Positions 1 through 8,200 of a stretch of 43,339 nt of DNA are shown piece after piece. The DNA comes from JAWXUK01 sp044432725 (GTDB lineage: Bacteria > Bacillota > Clostridia > Oscillospirales > Oscillospiraceae): contig JAWXUL010000023.1 in the NCBI GenBank assembly GCA_044432725.1, positions 1 through 43,339 on the forward strand, in the 5' to 3' direction. A program made the translations under genes and the position numbers. The first letter of the stretch is position 1, and every line of letters begins with the position of its first letter. The notes beneath the pieces were generated by a model. The model searched no databases, was not told the origin of the DNA, and worked only from the letters and a program-made list of their open reading frames with translations.

Positions 1-17
1 GGTATGATTAGTTTGTT

Positions 18-82
18 CCATAGAGCACCTCTGATTCATGTTTGTTTCGTCACTTACATTATATCATAGATTTGCTCTATGG
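18..82 (-). promoter_or_regulatory. Possible promoter and start of a leftward gene cut by the window edge
   Basis: On the minus strand a TATAAT box (58-63) is followed by AGAGGTG and an ATG at 21, which would begin a protein M-E-Q-T-N-H-T running off the left edge. The -35 position (81-86) reads TATCCC and is poor. A perfect 10-bp inverted repeat, CCATAGAGCA at 18-27 and TGCTCTATGG at 73-82, brackets the -10 box and could be an operator. Too little of any gene is visible to name it. Confidence 0.3.
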
Positions 83-125
83 GATATTTTATTTTGGACA
101 CTTAATTATACAACTTACCCATTTC

Positions 126-1034
126 TTATAAATATATAGATATTGCGACGATAGACACCATGCTGATTAAAATGGAAAAAGTCCCTGCCCCTCCCACCAG
201 CGAGGGCTTACAACCCATTGTTTGCGCCAAAACCATAGATGCTGTGCTCATGGGAGACAGTACCCCAATCATCAACGCTTTTTTCAGCTCGATGTCATAG
301 GGTAAAAAGACAAAAATCAGCCCAGACACACATAAGGAAAAAGCATAACGAATGACAAGAAAGGAACATAGCTCCTTCACCTCTTCTGGCTTGATTTTAA
401 ATTCAAGCATAATCCCCACCATAATCATGGCAAGAAAAGAAGTGGCAGAAGCTGGCACATTTGCAAGGGAAAAGACAATACTAGGCACTTGTATTTTGGC
501 GATGATGAAACATAGCATTACAACATAGGTTATAATACAAACAGATTTGCTCATTTTATTCAAAATCATGGGGATGGGATTGCCTTTTTCCTGATTGATC
601 AGCCCATTGATGATGGCTGCTGTGATCCCCATGACAAACATGGCATTTCCGACATCAAACATCAGCACTGCCAAAACAGCTGCTGAAGAAAAAAAGCTAG
701 ACACAAAGGGAATGGTGAAAATCCCAATGTTATAGCCTGCGGTCAAAAACATCAAAAGGGCTTTCCCTTCTTTTTCAGATTTTCCACTGAAGAGATATCC
801 CACGAAAATCCCTCCTAGATTGGCGAGCATCCCAATGAAAAAAGCCACAATCAGGGATTTGTCAAAAGTAAAATCTTGAAAACTCATGACAATGACGGCG
901 GGTAAACAAATATTAAGAAGGATTTTTCCTAAGAAATCCTTGTCCTCCAGTTTGAAAAGCCCTCTTTTTTTTAAGATATAGCCTAAAAAAATCATGAAAA
1001 AAAAGCCAGAAGCAGTGGTCATAATTGATTCCAT
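126..1034 (-). CDS. AEC (auxin efflux carrier) family membrane transporter
   Basis: A 302-residue hydrophobic protein with about ten predicted membrane segments in the arrangement of the auxin efflux carrier/malate permease (AEC) family. These transporters move small organic anions or amino acids across the cytoplasmic membrane; the substrate cannot be read here. The chosen ATG at 1034 begins M-E-S-I-M-T-T-A-S-G directly before the first membrane segment and has an ideal AAGGAGGA site at 1043-1050. An in-frame extension to 1187 is charged, has no ribosome site and runs across the promoter, so I reject it. The gene is transcribed divergently from serS. No hairpin terminator is visible after its TAA at 126. 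Family assignment is firm, substrate unknown. Confidence 0.85.
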   Translation of the reverse strand: MESIMTTASGFFFMIFLGYILKKRGLFKLEDKDFLGKILLNICLPAVIVMSFQDFTFDKSLIVAFFIGMLANLGGIFVGYLFSGKSEKEGKALLMFLTAGYNIGIFTIPFVSSFFSSAAVLAVLMFDVGNAMFVMGITAAIINGLINQEKGNPIPMILNKMSKSVCIITYVVMLCFIIAKIQVPSIVFSLANVPASATSFLAMIMVGIMLEFKIKPEEVKELCSFLVIRYAFSLCVSGLIFVFLPYDIELKKALMIGVLSPMSTASMVLAQTMGCKPSLVGGAGTFSILISMVSIVAISIYL

Positions 1035-1059
1035 GTGATCTATCCTCCTTGTTCCCCTG

Positions 1060-1088
1060 ATTATATACTCTTCTCTTGGAAAAAGCAA
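1060..1088 (-). promoter_or_regulatory. Promoter of the AEC transporter gene
   Basis: Minus-strand TTGCTT (1083-1088), 17-nt spacer, TATAAT (1060-1065). Transcription would start near 1053, leaving a leader of only about 20 nt with the AAGGAGGA site almost at its 5' end. Confidence 0.6.
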
Positions 1089-1147
1089 GGGTGATTCTTC
1101 TTTCCTTTTCGAATTCCTTTCTGGGGTATTCCCTAAAAATTTTTTTC

Positions 1148-1176
1148 TTGCAATTTTATTTATTTTGTGATAAAAT
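1148..1176 (+). promoter_or_regulatory. Promoter of serS
   Basis: TTGCAA (1148-1153), 17-nt spacer, TAAAAT (1171-1176) with an extended -10 TG one base upstream. The leader to the serS ATG is only about 50 nt, too short for a T-box element, so serS does not look T-box-controlled here. Confidence 0.6.
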
Positions 1177-1232
1177 AATTTGAACAATAAGACTGGATCA
1201 GAATTTTCCAGTTTATGGAATGGAGAGAGAAT

Positions 1233-2513
1233 ATGTTAGATTTAAAATTGATTCGAGAAAATCCACAAATGGTAGTGGAAGCCATGGCAAAACGGAATTT
1301 AAAAGTAGATTTCACAGAACTTTTATCTTGGGACGAAGAGCGTCGCTCTCTCCTAAGCAAAATGGAAGGGATGAAGAATGACAGAAATGTGACTTCTAAA
1401 AACATCCCCATGAAGAAAAAAAATGGAGAAGATGTCTCTGCTGATATTGCTCGCATGAAAGAAGTGGGAGACGAGATCACAAAACTGGAAGAGCAAGTAC
1501 GCTCTGTCCAAGAAAAAATCAAAAACGAGCTAGATGGTCTGCCTAATATTCCTGGGGAAGGGGTCGTGGGTGGAGGGAAAGAAAACAACGTTGTCCACCA
1601 TACATGGGGAGAAAAACCTGTTTTTGATTATCCTCTGAAAAACCATGTGGATTTGTGTAAGTCCTTGGGGCTAATTGATTACGAACGTGGTGTTAAAATT
1701 TCTGGGGCTGGTTCTTGGGTCTATACAGGCTTAGGGGCACAACTGGAATGGGCTTTCATGAACTTTTTCATTCGGGAACATCTGAAAGATGGCTATACCT
1801 TTTTACTTCCCCCTCATATGCTGAACTATTCTTGTGGCTATGTGGCTGGTCAATTTCCAAAATTCAGCCAAGAAGTTTATTGGATTGATGGTGGTCCTGA
1901 TGAAGCTGGAAAGTTTCTTCTTCCCACAGCAGAAACAGCTTTGGTAAACTATCACCGAGATGAAATTCTGAAAGAAGAAGATCTGCCCAAAAAATATTTT
2001 GCCTATACCCCTTGTTTTCGTCGAGAAGCTGGCAGCAGTCGGGAAGAAGAGCGTGGGATGATTCGTGGACATCAGTTCAATAAAGTAGAGATGGTGCACT
2101 ATGCCCATCCAGATCGTAGTGAAGATAGTTTCAAAGAACTTTGCGACAAGGCAGAGTCCATTATGCAAAAGCTTGGCCTTCACTATCAGCTGAGCCACTT
2201 AGCTGCTGATGACTGCTCCTTTGGTATGGGGAAAACTTTTGACATCGAAGTATGGATTCCAAGTATGGAAATCTATAAAGAAGTCAGCTCTGCTTCTCAT
2301 GGTTATGACTATCAACCACGTCGGGGAAATATGAAATTCCGTGACAGCTCTGGGCAAACCCGTCTCATGCACACCCTCAATGCTTCTGGTCTTGCCACCA
2401 GTCGTATCTTCCCAGCTGTGGTGGAGCAATATCAACAAAAAGATGGTAGTTTGAAAATCCCAGAAGTGCTACAACATGACATGGGCATTGATGTGATTCA
2501 TCCTGTGAAATAA
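1233..2513 (+). CDS. serS: Seryl-tRNA synthetase
   Basis: Class II aminoacyl-tRNA synthetase that charges tRNA-Ser in the cytoplasm. The 426 residues match the usual length. The N-terminus (M-L-D-L-K-L-I-R-E-N) leads into the two-helix coiled-coil arm rich in Lys/Glu (about residues 30-105) that grips the long variable arm of tRNA-Ser. The catalytic domain carries motif 2 (F-R-R-E-A-G-S, then R-G-H-Q-F-N-K-V-E) and motif 3 near the C-terminus (L-N-A-S-G-L-A-T-S-R, then P-E-V-L). Start chosen at 1233 behind GGAGAGAGA at 1222-1230; the upstream in-frame ATG at 1215 lacks a ribosome site. Monocistronic, with its own promoter and a strong terminator after it. Confidence 0.97.
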   Translation: MLDLKLIRENPQMVVEAMAKRNLKVDFTELLSWDEERRSLLSKMEGMKNDRNVTSKNIPMKKKNGEDVSADIARMKEVGDEITKLEEQVRSVQEKIKNELDGLPNIPGEGVVGGGKENNVVHHTWGEKPVFDYPLKNHVDLCKSLGLIDYERGVKISGAGSWVYTGLGAQLEWAFMNFFIREHLKDGYTFLLPPHMLNYSCGYVAGQFPKFSQEVYWIDGGPDEAGKFLLPTAETALVNYHRDEILKEEDLPKKYFAYTPCFRREAGSSREEERGMIRGHQFNKVEMVHYAHPDRSEDSFKELCDKAESIMQKLGLHYQLSHLAADDCSFGMGKTFDIEVWIPSMEIYKEVSSASHGYDYQPRRGNMKFRDSSGQTRLMHTLNASGLATSRIFPAVVEQYQQKDGSLKIPEVLQHDMGIDVIHPVK

Positions 2514-2585
2514 TTGGATGAATCGTTCCATTAAATCATCGAATTTACCAAAAATCAGTGTTGGGAGATAAGCCCGACCTTGGCT

Positions 2586-2627
2586 GAACCTTCCACTGAA
2601 AAATTTTCTGTGGAAGGTTCTTTTTTT
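2586..2627 (+). terminator. Rho-independent terminator after serS
   Basis: An 11-bp stem, GAACCTTCCAC (2587-2596 plus G2586 region) pairing with GTGGAAGGTTC (2610-2620), is followed by seven T. It separates serS from prfB. Confidence 0.9.
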
Positions 2628-2636
2628 CTTTTTGTC

Positions 2637-2665
2637 TTTACTTTTCCCTTTTTTTCCTGTATAAT
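2637..2665 (+). promoter_or_regulatory. Promoter of prfB
   Basis: TTTACT (2637-2642), 17-nt spacer, TATAAT (2660-2665), about 30 nt before the prfB start and just past the serS terminator. Confidence 0.65.
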
Positions 2666-2702
2666 AAAATTGAATAAGTTTTTGTAAAGGTGACTATCAT
2701 AA

Positions 2703-3818
2703 ATGCTACAATTTGACGAATACAAAGTAAAACTAAATAACCTCCTTCCTGATATCGAAGATCTTGCCAAAGCCTTGGATTTAGAATCAGCAGAGAGAGA
2801 ATTGGATATGTTACAGGCTGAAAGTGGCTCTGATGGCTTTTGGGATAATATCGAAAAGGCACAAAAGGTGCAACAGCGTATCAAGCAACTGTCCGACAAA
2901 ATAGAAAAGCAAGAAAAAAGAAAAGAACAAGCTGACGACTTCTTCACCCTATGCGAAATGGGCAACGAGGAAGAGGACGAGTCCTTGCTCCCAGAACTGG
3001 AAGAGGGCTTCGCTGCCTTGGTGAAGGAACTAGAGGAAGCTCGCCTTGCCACCCTGCTCACTGGACAATATGACAGCTATTCCGCCATCTTGTCCATTCA
3101 CCCTGGTTCTGGTGGTACAGAATCCCAAGACTGGGCGCAGATGCTTTATCGTATGTATACCCGTTGGGCTGAAAGCCACGGATTTGCCTATACCATTATG
3201 GATTATCAAGATGGTGAGGTAGCTGGTATCAAGGCTGCCACCATCATGATCGAGGGTGAAAATGCCTATGGCTACCTTCGTAGCGAGCATGGGGTGCATC
3301 GTTTGGTTAGGGTCTCTCCCTTTGACTCTAACGCACGTCGTCACACCTCCTTTGCCTCTGTGGAAGTCATGCCTGATTTGCCCGAAGAAGTGGAAGTGGA
3401 TATTCGTCCTGAAGATATTGAAATGCAAGTGTTCCGTGCTTCTGGTGCTGGGGGACAGCATATCAATAAAACTTCCTCTGCTGTGCGTTTGATTCACTTG
3501 CCCACAGGCATCGCAGTGGCTTCTCAACAAGAGCGAAGCCAGTTCCAAAACAAGGACAACTGTATGAAAATGTTAAGAGGAAAGCTAATCGAATTACAAA
3601 TGCAAGAAAAAGCCGCTGAAATTTCTGATTTAAAAGGGGTTCAGCTGAAAATAGAGTGGGGGAGCCAGATACGCTCTTATGTCTTTATGCCTTATCAAAT
3701 GGTAAAAGACAACCGCACAGCCGAAGAAACAAACAATATCGCAGGTGTGATGGACGGAGGGATTGATCCTTTTATCAATGCTTATCTCCGTGCTGAAGCG
3801 ACTGGAAACTGGAAATAA
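2703..3818 (+). CDS. prfB: Peptide chain release factor 2
   Basis: Class I release factor that recognises UGA and UAA stop codons and triggers peptide release on the ribosome. The 371-residue protein has the stop-reading tripeptide S-P-F (residues 205-207), which marks it as RF2 rather than RF1, and the catalytic G-G-Q at 250-252 in the context G-A-G-G-Q-H-I-N-K. The whole protein is read in one frame from the ATG at 2703 behind AAAGGTG. Where E. coli prfB has a UGA after codon 25 that forces a programmed +1 frameshift, this gene reads A-L-D (residues 24-26, codons GCC TTG GAT) without interruption, so the usual RF2 autoregulation is absent. Thirteen bases separate it from the next gene, with which it is probably co-transcribed. 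Confidence 0.97.
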   Translation: MLQFDEYKVKLNNLLPDIEDLAKALDLESAERELDMLQAESGSDGFWDNIEKAQKVQQRIKQLSDKIEKQEKRKEQADDFFTLCEMGNEEEDESLLPELEEGFAALVKELEEARLATLLTGQYDSYSAILSIHPGSGGTESQDWAQMLYRMYTRWAESHGFAYTIMDYQDGEVAGIKAATIMIEGENAYGYLRSEHGVHRLVRVSPFDSNARRHTSFASVEVMPDLPEEVEVDIRPEDIEMQVFRASGAGGQHINKTSSAVRLIHLPTGIAVASQQERSQFQNKDNCMKMLRGKLIELQMQEKAAEISDLKGVQLKIEWGSQIRSYVFMPYQMVKDNRTAEETNNIAGVMDGGIDPFINAYLRAEATGNWK

Positions 3819-3831
3819 AGGAGACAGAAAG

Positions 3832-5112
3832 ATGGAAACCAGAGCTTATTTAGAATTGCTGTACAATGACTCTTCTAATCCTTATTATTTTGCAGGGATG
3901 AAAAGCCATGAAATTATTTTCTTGAATAAAGTAATGGAGAAAAAACTCCGTAGTTTTGACGATGTTGTGGGGAAAAAATGCTATAAAGTCATCCACAACA
4001 GCGATCGCCCTTGTAGTTTTTGTCCCATGGATTCTCTAAAAGAGAGCGAATTTTTAGAGCAACGTATTTTTAACGAGTTGACACGAAGCTATCACCGTGC
4101 CAACAGCACTGTCATTAATGTCAATGACGAAAAAATTTGCCTTTGCAAATATTTCGTTGCTTTCGCCAAAGAGCGCAACCCAGTCCTCAGCTATGACAAA
4201 GCCATTGAAAAATGTGTGGGGATTTTGAGTGAGTCAGAGCAATCAGAATCCATTGGCAAGTTTATGGCGCTTTTGGGGCAATTTTATCAATGTGATCATA
4301 GTTTTATTTTTGATCTTGACAATGAAACACATGAATTCCAGTCTGTGTTTATGTGGCACGGTGTGGACTCGGAAGAAACTTTTGGCAATAATGGAGACAA
4401 AAAATATGCTGATGATTTTCTTTTGTGGATCAGTGCTGTCACCATGTCTGGCATGGTAGAAATCAACAGCGCCAATACTTACCCTAGTAATTCCTTTGAA
4501 AAACGTTTACTGGATTTATATCCTGTGAAAAATCTGGTGTTACACCCTATTAAAAATCGAATCGGTAAGATTATGGGCTTTTTGGGCTTAAGCGACTATA
4601 AAGTCAAAGCCTTTGACCCACGCTTGATTAAAACGGTTTCTCGCTTTGTGGAAACAAACCACAGTAAAAACGTTATGGTCAGCGAGTTGAGAGCTGTGAA
4701 CTATTTAGACAGCCTAACAGGGTTTTACAACCGGAAACGCTATGTGGAGCTGGTGCGAGAATTGGAAGAAAGCCCTCCTCACAGCTTGGGTGTCCTCTTT
4801 GTCTCCTTGGCTGGCTTACGTCGTGTCAATGACAAGCGTGGTTTTGAAGAGGGGAACGCCCTCATCGAAGCTTCAGCACTCTTTTTGAAAGAAAATTTCC
4901 GTGAGCATTTTTATCGTCTCTCTGGTGATGAGTTCGTCTGCTTTATCTTAGACAGTTTGGAAGGTGATTTCTATAAAAAAATTACCGATCTGGAAGAAGG
5001 TCTGAAAGATGAGAATGCACCTGAACTTCATCTGGGCTGTGCTTGGGAAAATGCTGGCATCAATGTGCTACGTCTTGTGGCTGATGCTGCCAACAATGTT
5101 CGTGACTATTAA
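3832..5112 (+). CDS. PAS/GAF-like sensor with degenerate GGDEF domain
   Basis: A 426-residue cytoplasmic signalling protein with no membrane segment. Residues about 10-110 look PAS-like and hold a C-S-F-C-P motif (Cys61, Cys64) plus Cys50, Cys103 and Cys105, which could bind a metal or sense redox. Residues about 120-280 look GAF-like. Residues about 288-426 are a GGDEF fold beginning D-S-L-T-G-F-Y-N-R. The signature loop reads S-G-D-E-F (364-368), a form found in active diguanylate cyclases. The metal-binding D-x-D of the family is replaced by S-L-A (325-327), so cyclase activity is doubtful; it may bind GTP or act as a c-di-GMP effector. Start at 3832 behind AAGGAGA; upstream in-frame starts overlap prfB. 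It follows prfB by 13 nt and ends at a strong terminator. Confidence 0.75.
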   Translation: METRAYLELLYNDSSNPYYFAGMKSHEIIFLNKVMEKKLRSFDDVVGKKCYKVIHNSDRPCSFCPMDSLKESEFLEQRIFNELTRSYHRANSTVINVNDEKICLCKYFVAFAKERNPVLSYDKAIEKCVGILSESEQSESIGKFMALLGQFYQCDHSFIFDLDNETHEFQSVFMWHGVDSEETFGNNGDKKYADDFLLWISAVTMSGMVEINSANTYPSNSFEKRLLDLYPVKNLVLHPIKNRIGKIMGFLGLSDYKVKAFDPRLIKTVSRFVETNHSKNVMVSELRAVNYLDSLTGFYNRKRYVELVRELEESPPHSLGVLFVSLAGLRRVNDKRGFEEGNALIEASALFLKENFREHFYRLSGDEFVCFILDSLEGDFYKKITDLEEGLKDENAPELHLGCAWENAGINVLRLVADAANNVRDY

Positions 5113-5117
5113 CTTTA

Positions 5118-5151
5118 TGCCCCCTCCTATATCATAGGAGGGGGCATTTTT
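5118..5151 (+). terminator. Terminator of the prfB operon
   Basis: A perfect 12-bp stem, TGCCCCCTCCTA (5118-5129) with TAGGAGGGGGCA (5135-5146), followed by T5. Confidence 0.93.
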
Positions 5152-5185
5152 AAGAAACAGTACCTAAAACTCTGCAAAAAAATAA

Positions 5186-5219
5186 CCAGAAACTCCGTTC
5201 ACGGGAGTTTCTGGTTTTT
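5186..5219. terminator. Bidirectional terminator between convergent genes
   Basis: CCAGAAACTCC (5186-5196) pairs with GGGAGTTTCTGG (about 5203-5214) and has T-runs on both strands. It lies just beyond the stop codon of the leftward SLH gene, which it probably terminates. Confidence 0.85.
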
Positions 5220-5236
5220 ATTTTTTGCCTTAGGCT

Positions 5237-8200
5237 TTAATCTGTGGTAAATCCTTCAGGCAACAGCAGGAAGGCGAATTCCCCTTCTCTGTCGTTATCC
5301 TCTAAAGTCAATGCACCATCATTGGCAGTTTCCAGAACACCTTCATTTTGAAGGCTTCCTTCCACAGTCAACTGGCTGAAGACTGTCAGAGTCGCTGTGT
5401 CACGAAGGATTAAGGTCTTGTCCTTTGGTACAATCAAGTTTTCGCTGATTTCCATATCTTGATCAATCTCTATGATAGCGATATTTTCATCAGCCAGAGC
5501 AACCATCAATTCCTCTTCTTTGTAAACGATTTGTGCAGGAGGCGCAACAATGGACAATTTAAAGCTTCCAGAAGTGGTGATAGGGCTAGCCTCTACTTTT
5601 TCAGTCCACTCCACTGTCACATCGATCTCTCTTTCATCTTCATTAAAATTATCACTAGAGAAAACAAAGGTGTGAGGATTGGTGTCCCCTGTGGTGGTGT
5701 AGATAGAAGCGTCTCCAGACTTCAAAGTCCAATCAAAAGAACCATCTACCTTCACGCCTCCCACAGTGGTGGTGGCTGTCACAGAGAGAGTCTCTTTATA
5801 GTTAAGCTCTGTTACTTCATTTAAATCAGTACTTGGTGTTGAAGAAAAAGTAAGTTTTACTTCAGCTTTGAAGGTCACTTCTACTGTTTCCTCTTGACTC
5901 CCCATGACAAAGGTGTAAGTAATTGTACCATCACCATCAGGTGTTGTTATCAGTGTTCCCTCTTTCACTGTAACATTCTCCAAGAGGTAATGGTCATTTG
6001 CCTTTGGAACAATGGTATAAGTTTTACCCACTGTTCCTTCTGTCACTGTTTTTCCATCTTCATCTTGCACTGTAAAAGAACCATTTGTGGTATCTACTTT
6101 CGTAATTGGAAAAATTGTTTGAATCACTTTTACGTCATAAGTAGAAGTCACAGTATTACTTCCTGTCCAAGTGGCAGTGATCTCAACATCACCACCTGCA
6201 ACCCCTGTCACCACACCAGCAGTACTTACTGTGGCGATCTTCGTGTCGCTAGAACTCCAAGAGACGGACTGGTCTGGATTGGTGAGTCCAGACACAGTAG
6301 CAGTCAAGGCTAGGGTTTCTTTTTGGTTTACTTCTGTTTTTCCATCTTCTTGGGTAATAGTGACGGAGATATCTTTCAAATCCACAAATTTTACAGTCAC
6401 ATTTACATCATCTTCAGGCATAGTAAAGGTATAAGCACTACCTGACAAGACAGTCTCGACTTCTTCACCACCACCCGTGACTGTTACTGTGTCTAGGACG
6501 TAGCCTGTCGTGGTGGTGATGGTAAAGTTTACTTTATCTCCACTTCTGGCAGTTTCTTTTCCCAGTGTCACAGACCCACCACCAGTGGTGGGTGTGACAG
6601 CCGAGGTGATTTTATAGCTTGTGGCATAGACAGTCACATCATAAGTCTCTGTCACTGTGAGAGGTTCTCCACCATCTGTTCTGATTTCTGTCCATGTGAC
6701 TGCAACAGTGGTTTCTCCCTCTGACAAGCAAGTGATTTTGATTTGTTCTGTGTCAGAGCCTGTGCTATAAAGAAGCTCTGCTTTGGCGACCTTTTCATCA
6801 CTGGATTTGAGAGTGTATTGACCATTTCTAGTATCTGCTGTCCCATCACCAAGGGTAATGGTTAGCTTTGGTGTCAATGTGACAGTGTCACTTGGTTCTA
6901 ATTGTGTGCTACCGACTAGGTCTGATTCTAGTTTTAATGCTAACTCTGTGGTCATTTTAAATTTCACTGTAACGGTGACGGCGCCTTCTGGCATGGTAAA
7001 GGTAAACACTTTGCCGTCTGAGGTAGAGGTAGCGACACTAGATGTGGTACCTGTTCTTGTGACAGTCACACTTTCCACTTCGCAATCACTATTGGCAGGG
7101 GTTGGGGTGATTGTAATGGTGCTTCCCGCCTTGGATGTTGTGACATTTGTCCCTGTGCTGTCTGTCACAGTGAAGGAGCCATTTTCAGTGGCTGCTTTGG
7201 TGATGTCAAAGATTGTTTGACCCACTTTTAAGATGATACTTGCTGTGGCTGTCAAAGGAGTGGCCCCCTCTGCAACACCACTTTGTGTCCACTTGGCTGT
7301 GATGGTCACAGTGCCAATGGTGGCAGGTGTGACAAGTCCTGTTTCAGAAACAGTGGCAACTTTATAATCACTGGTGGACCAAATGAATGTGCCCTCTTTC
7401 CCAGCACCAAGACCACCCACTGTGGCAATGAGTTGCATGGTTTCATCTTCCCCTAGGACTGTGGAACCATCTTCTGTGGTCAATGTCATTCTTGCGATTG
7501 TATCCATAGCAAAGTTGACTGACACAGTGACATTTTCAGCAGGCATTTGGAAGGTATAGGTTTCATCTGTTTTCTTTGTGATTGTGTAAGTGTCTCCACT
7601 TTCACCGGTGACAGTGATAGAATCTGCAATGTAGTAAAGCTCTGCCGTTGTATTGATGGTCACAACGCTTCCAACTGGAGCAGAACTGACTTCTGCGTCA
7701 TTGAGTGTCACTTTGAAAGAGCCATTGCTTGTGCTTTCTTTTCCGATGGCGTAAACCCCTTGGGTTACTTCAATGCCATAGCTTCCTTTGGCTGTCAGTG
7801 GGTTTTCACCATTTTCTGGATTACTTTCTGTCCAAGTGGCTGTGATAGAAACCATTCCTACGCTTACAGCTGTGACAGTGCCATCATCGTCCACTGTTGC
7901 GACGCTGTTGTCGTTCGAAGTCCAAGTGATGGTTCCTGTGACACCGTAAGCAGCACCACCCACAGTTGCTGTTAATGTGGTGGTTTCTCCTTGGGCCAAG
8001 GAGGTGACATCCCCTGTAACAGTAACCGATGCCGTGGTATCAGCTGTAAAGTAGACAACGACAGTGACATGCTCTTTTGGCATGGTGAAGCTGTATTCAT
8101 TGTTTCCTAGGGATTTCACTGCACAGTTGGTTCCATTTTTACCAGTGACAGTGACACTGCCCACAACATAGCCACCTTCTGGCTCTGCTGTTACAGTAAT

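Noticed and set aside
1177..1232. T-box leader before serS
   Set aside because: Leader of about 50 nt is too short and has no T-box sequence or antiterminator.
2749..2790. Programmed frameshift in prfB
   Set aside because: No CTTTGA-type slippery site and no in-frame stop; the protein is continuous.
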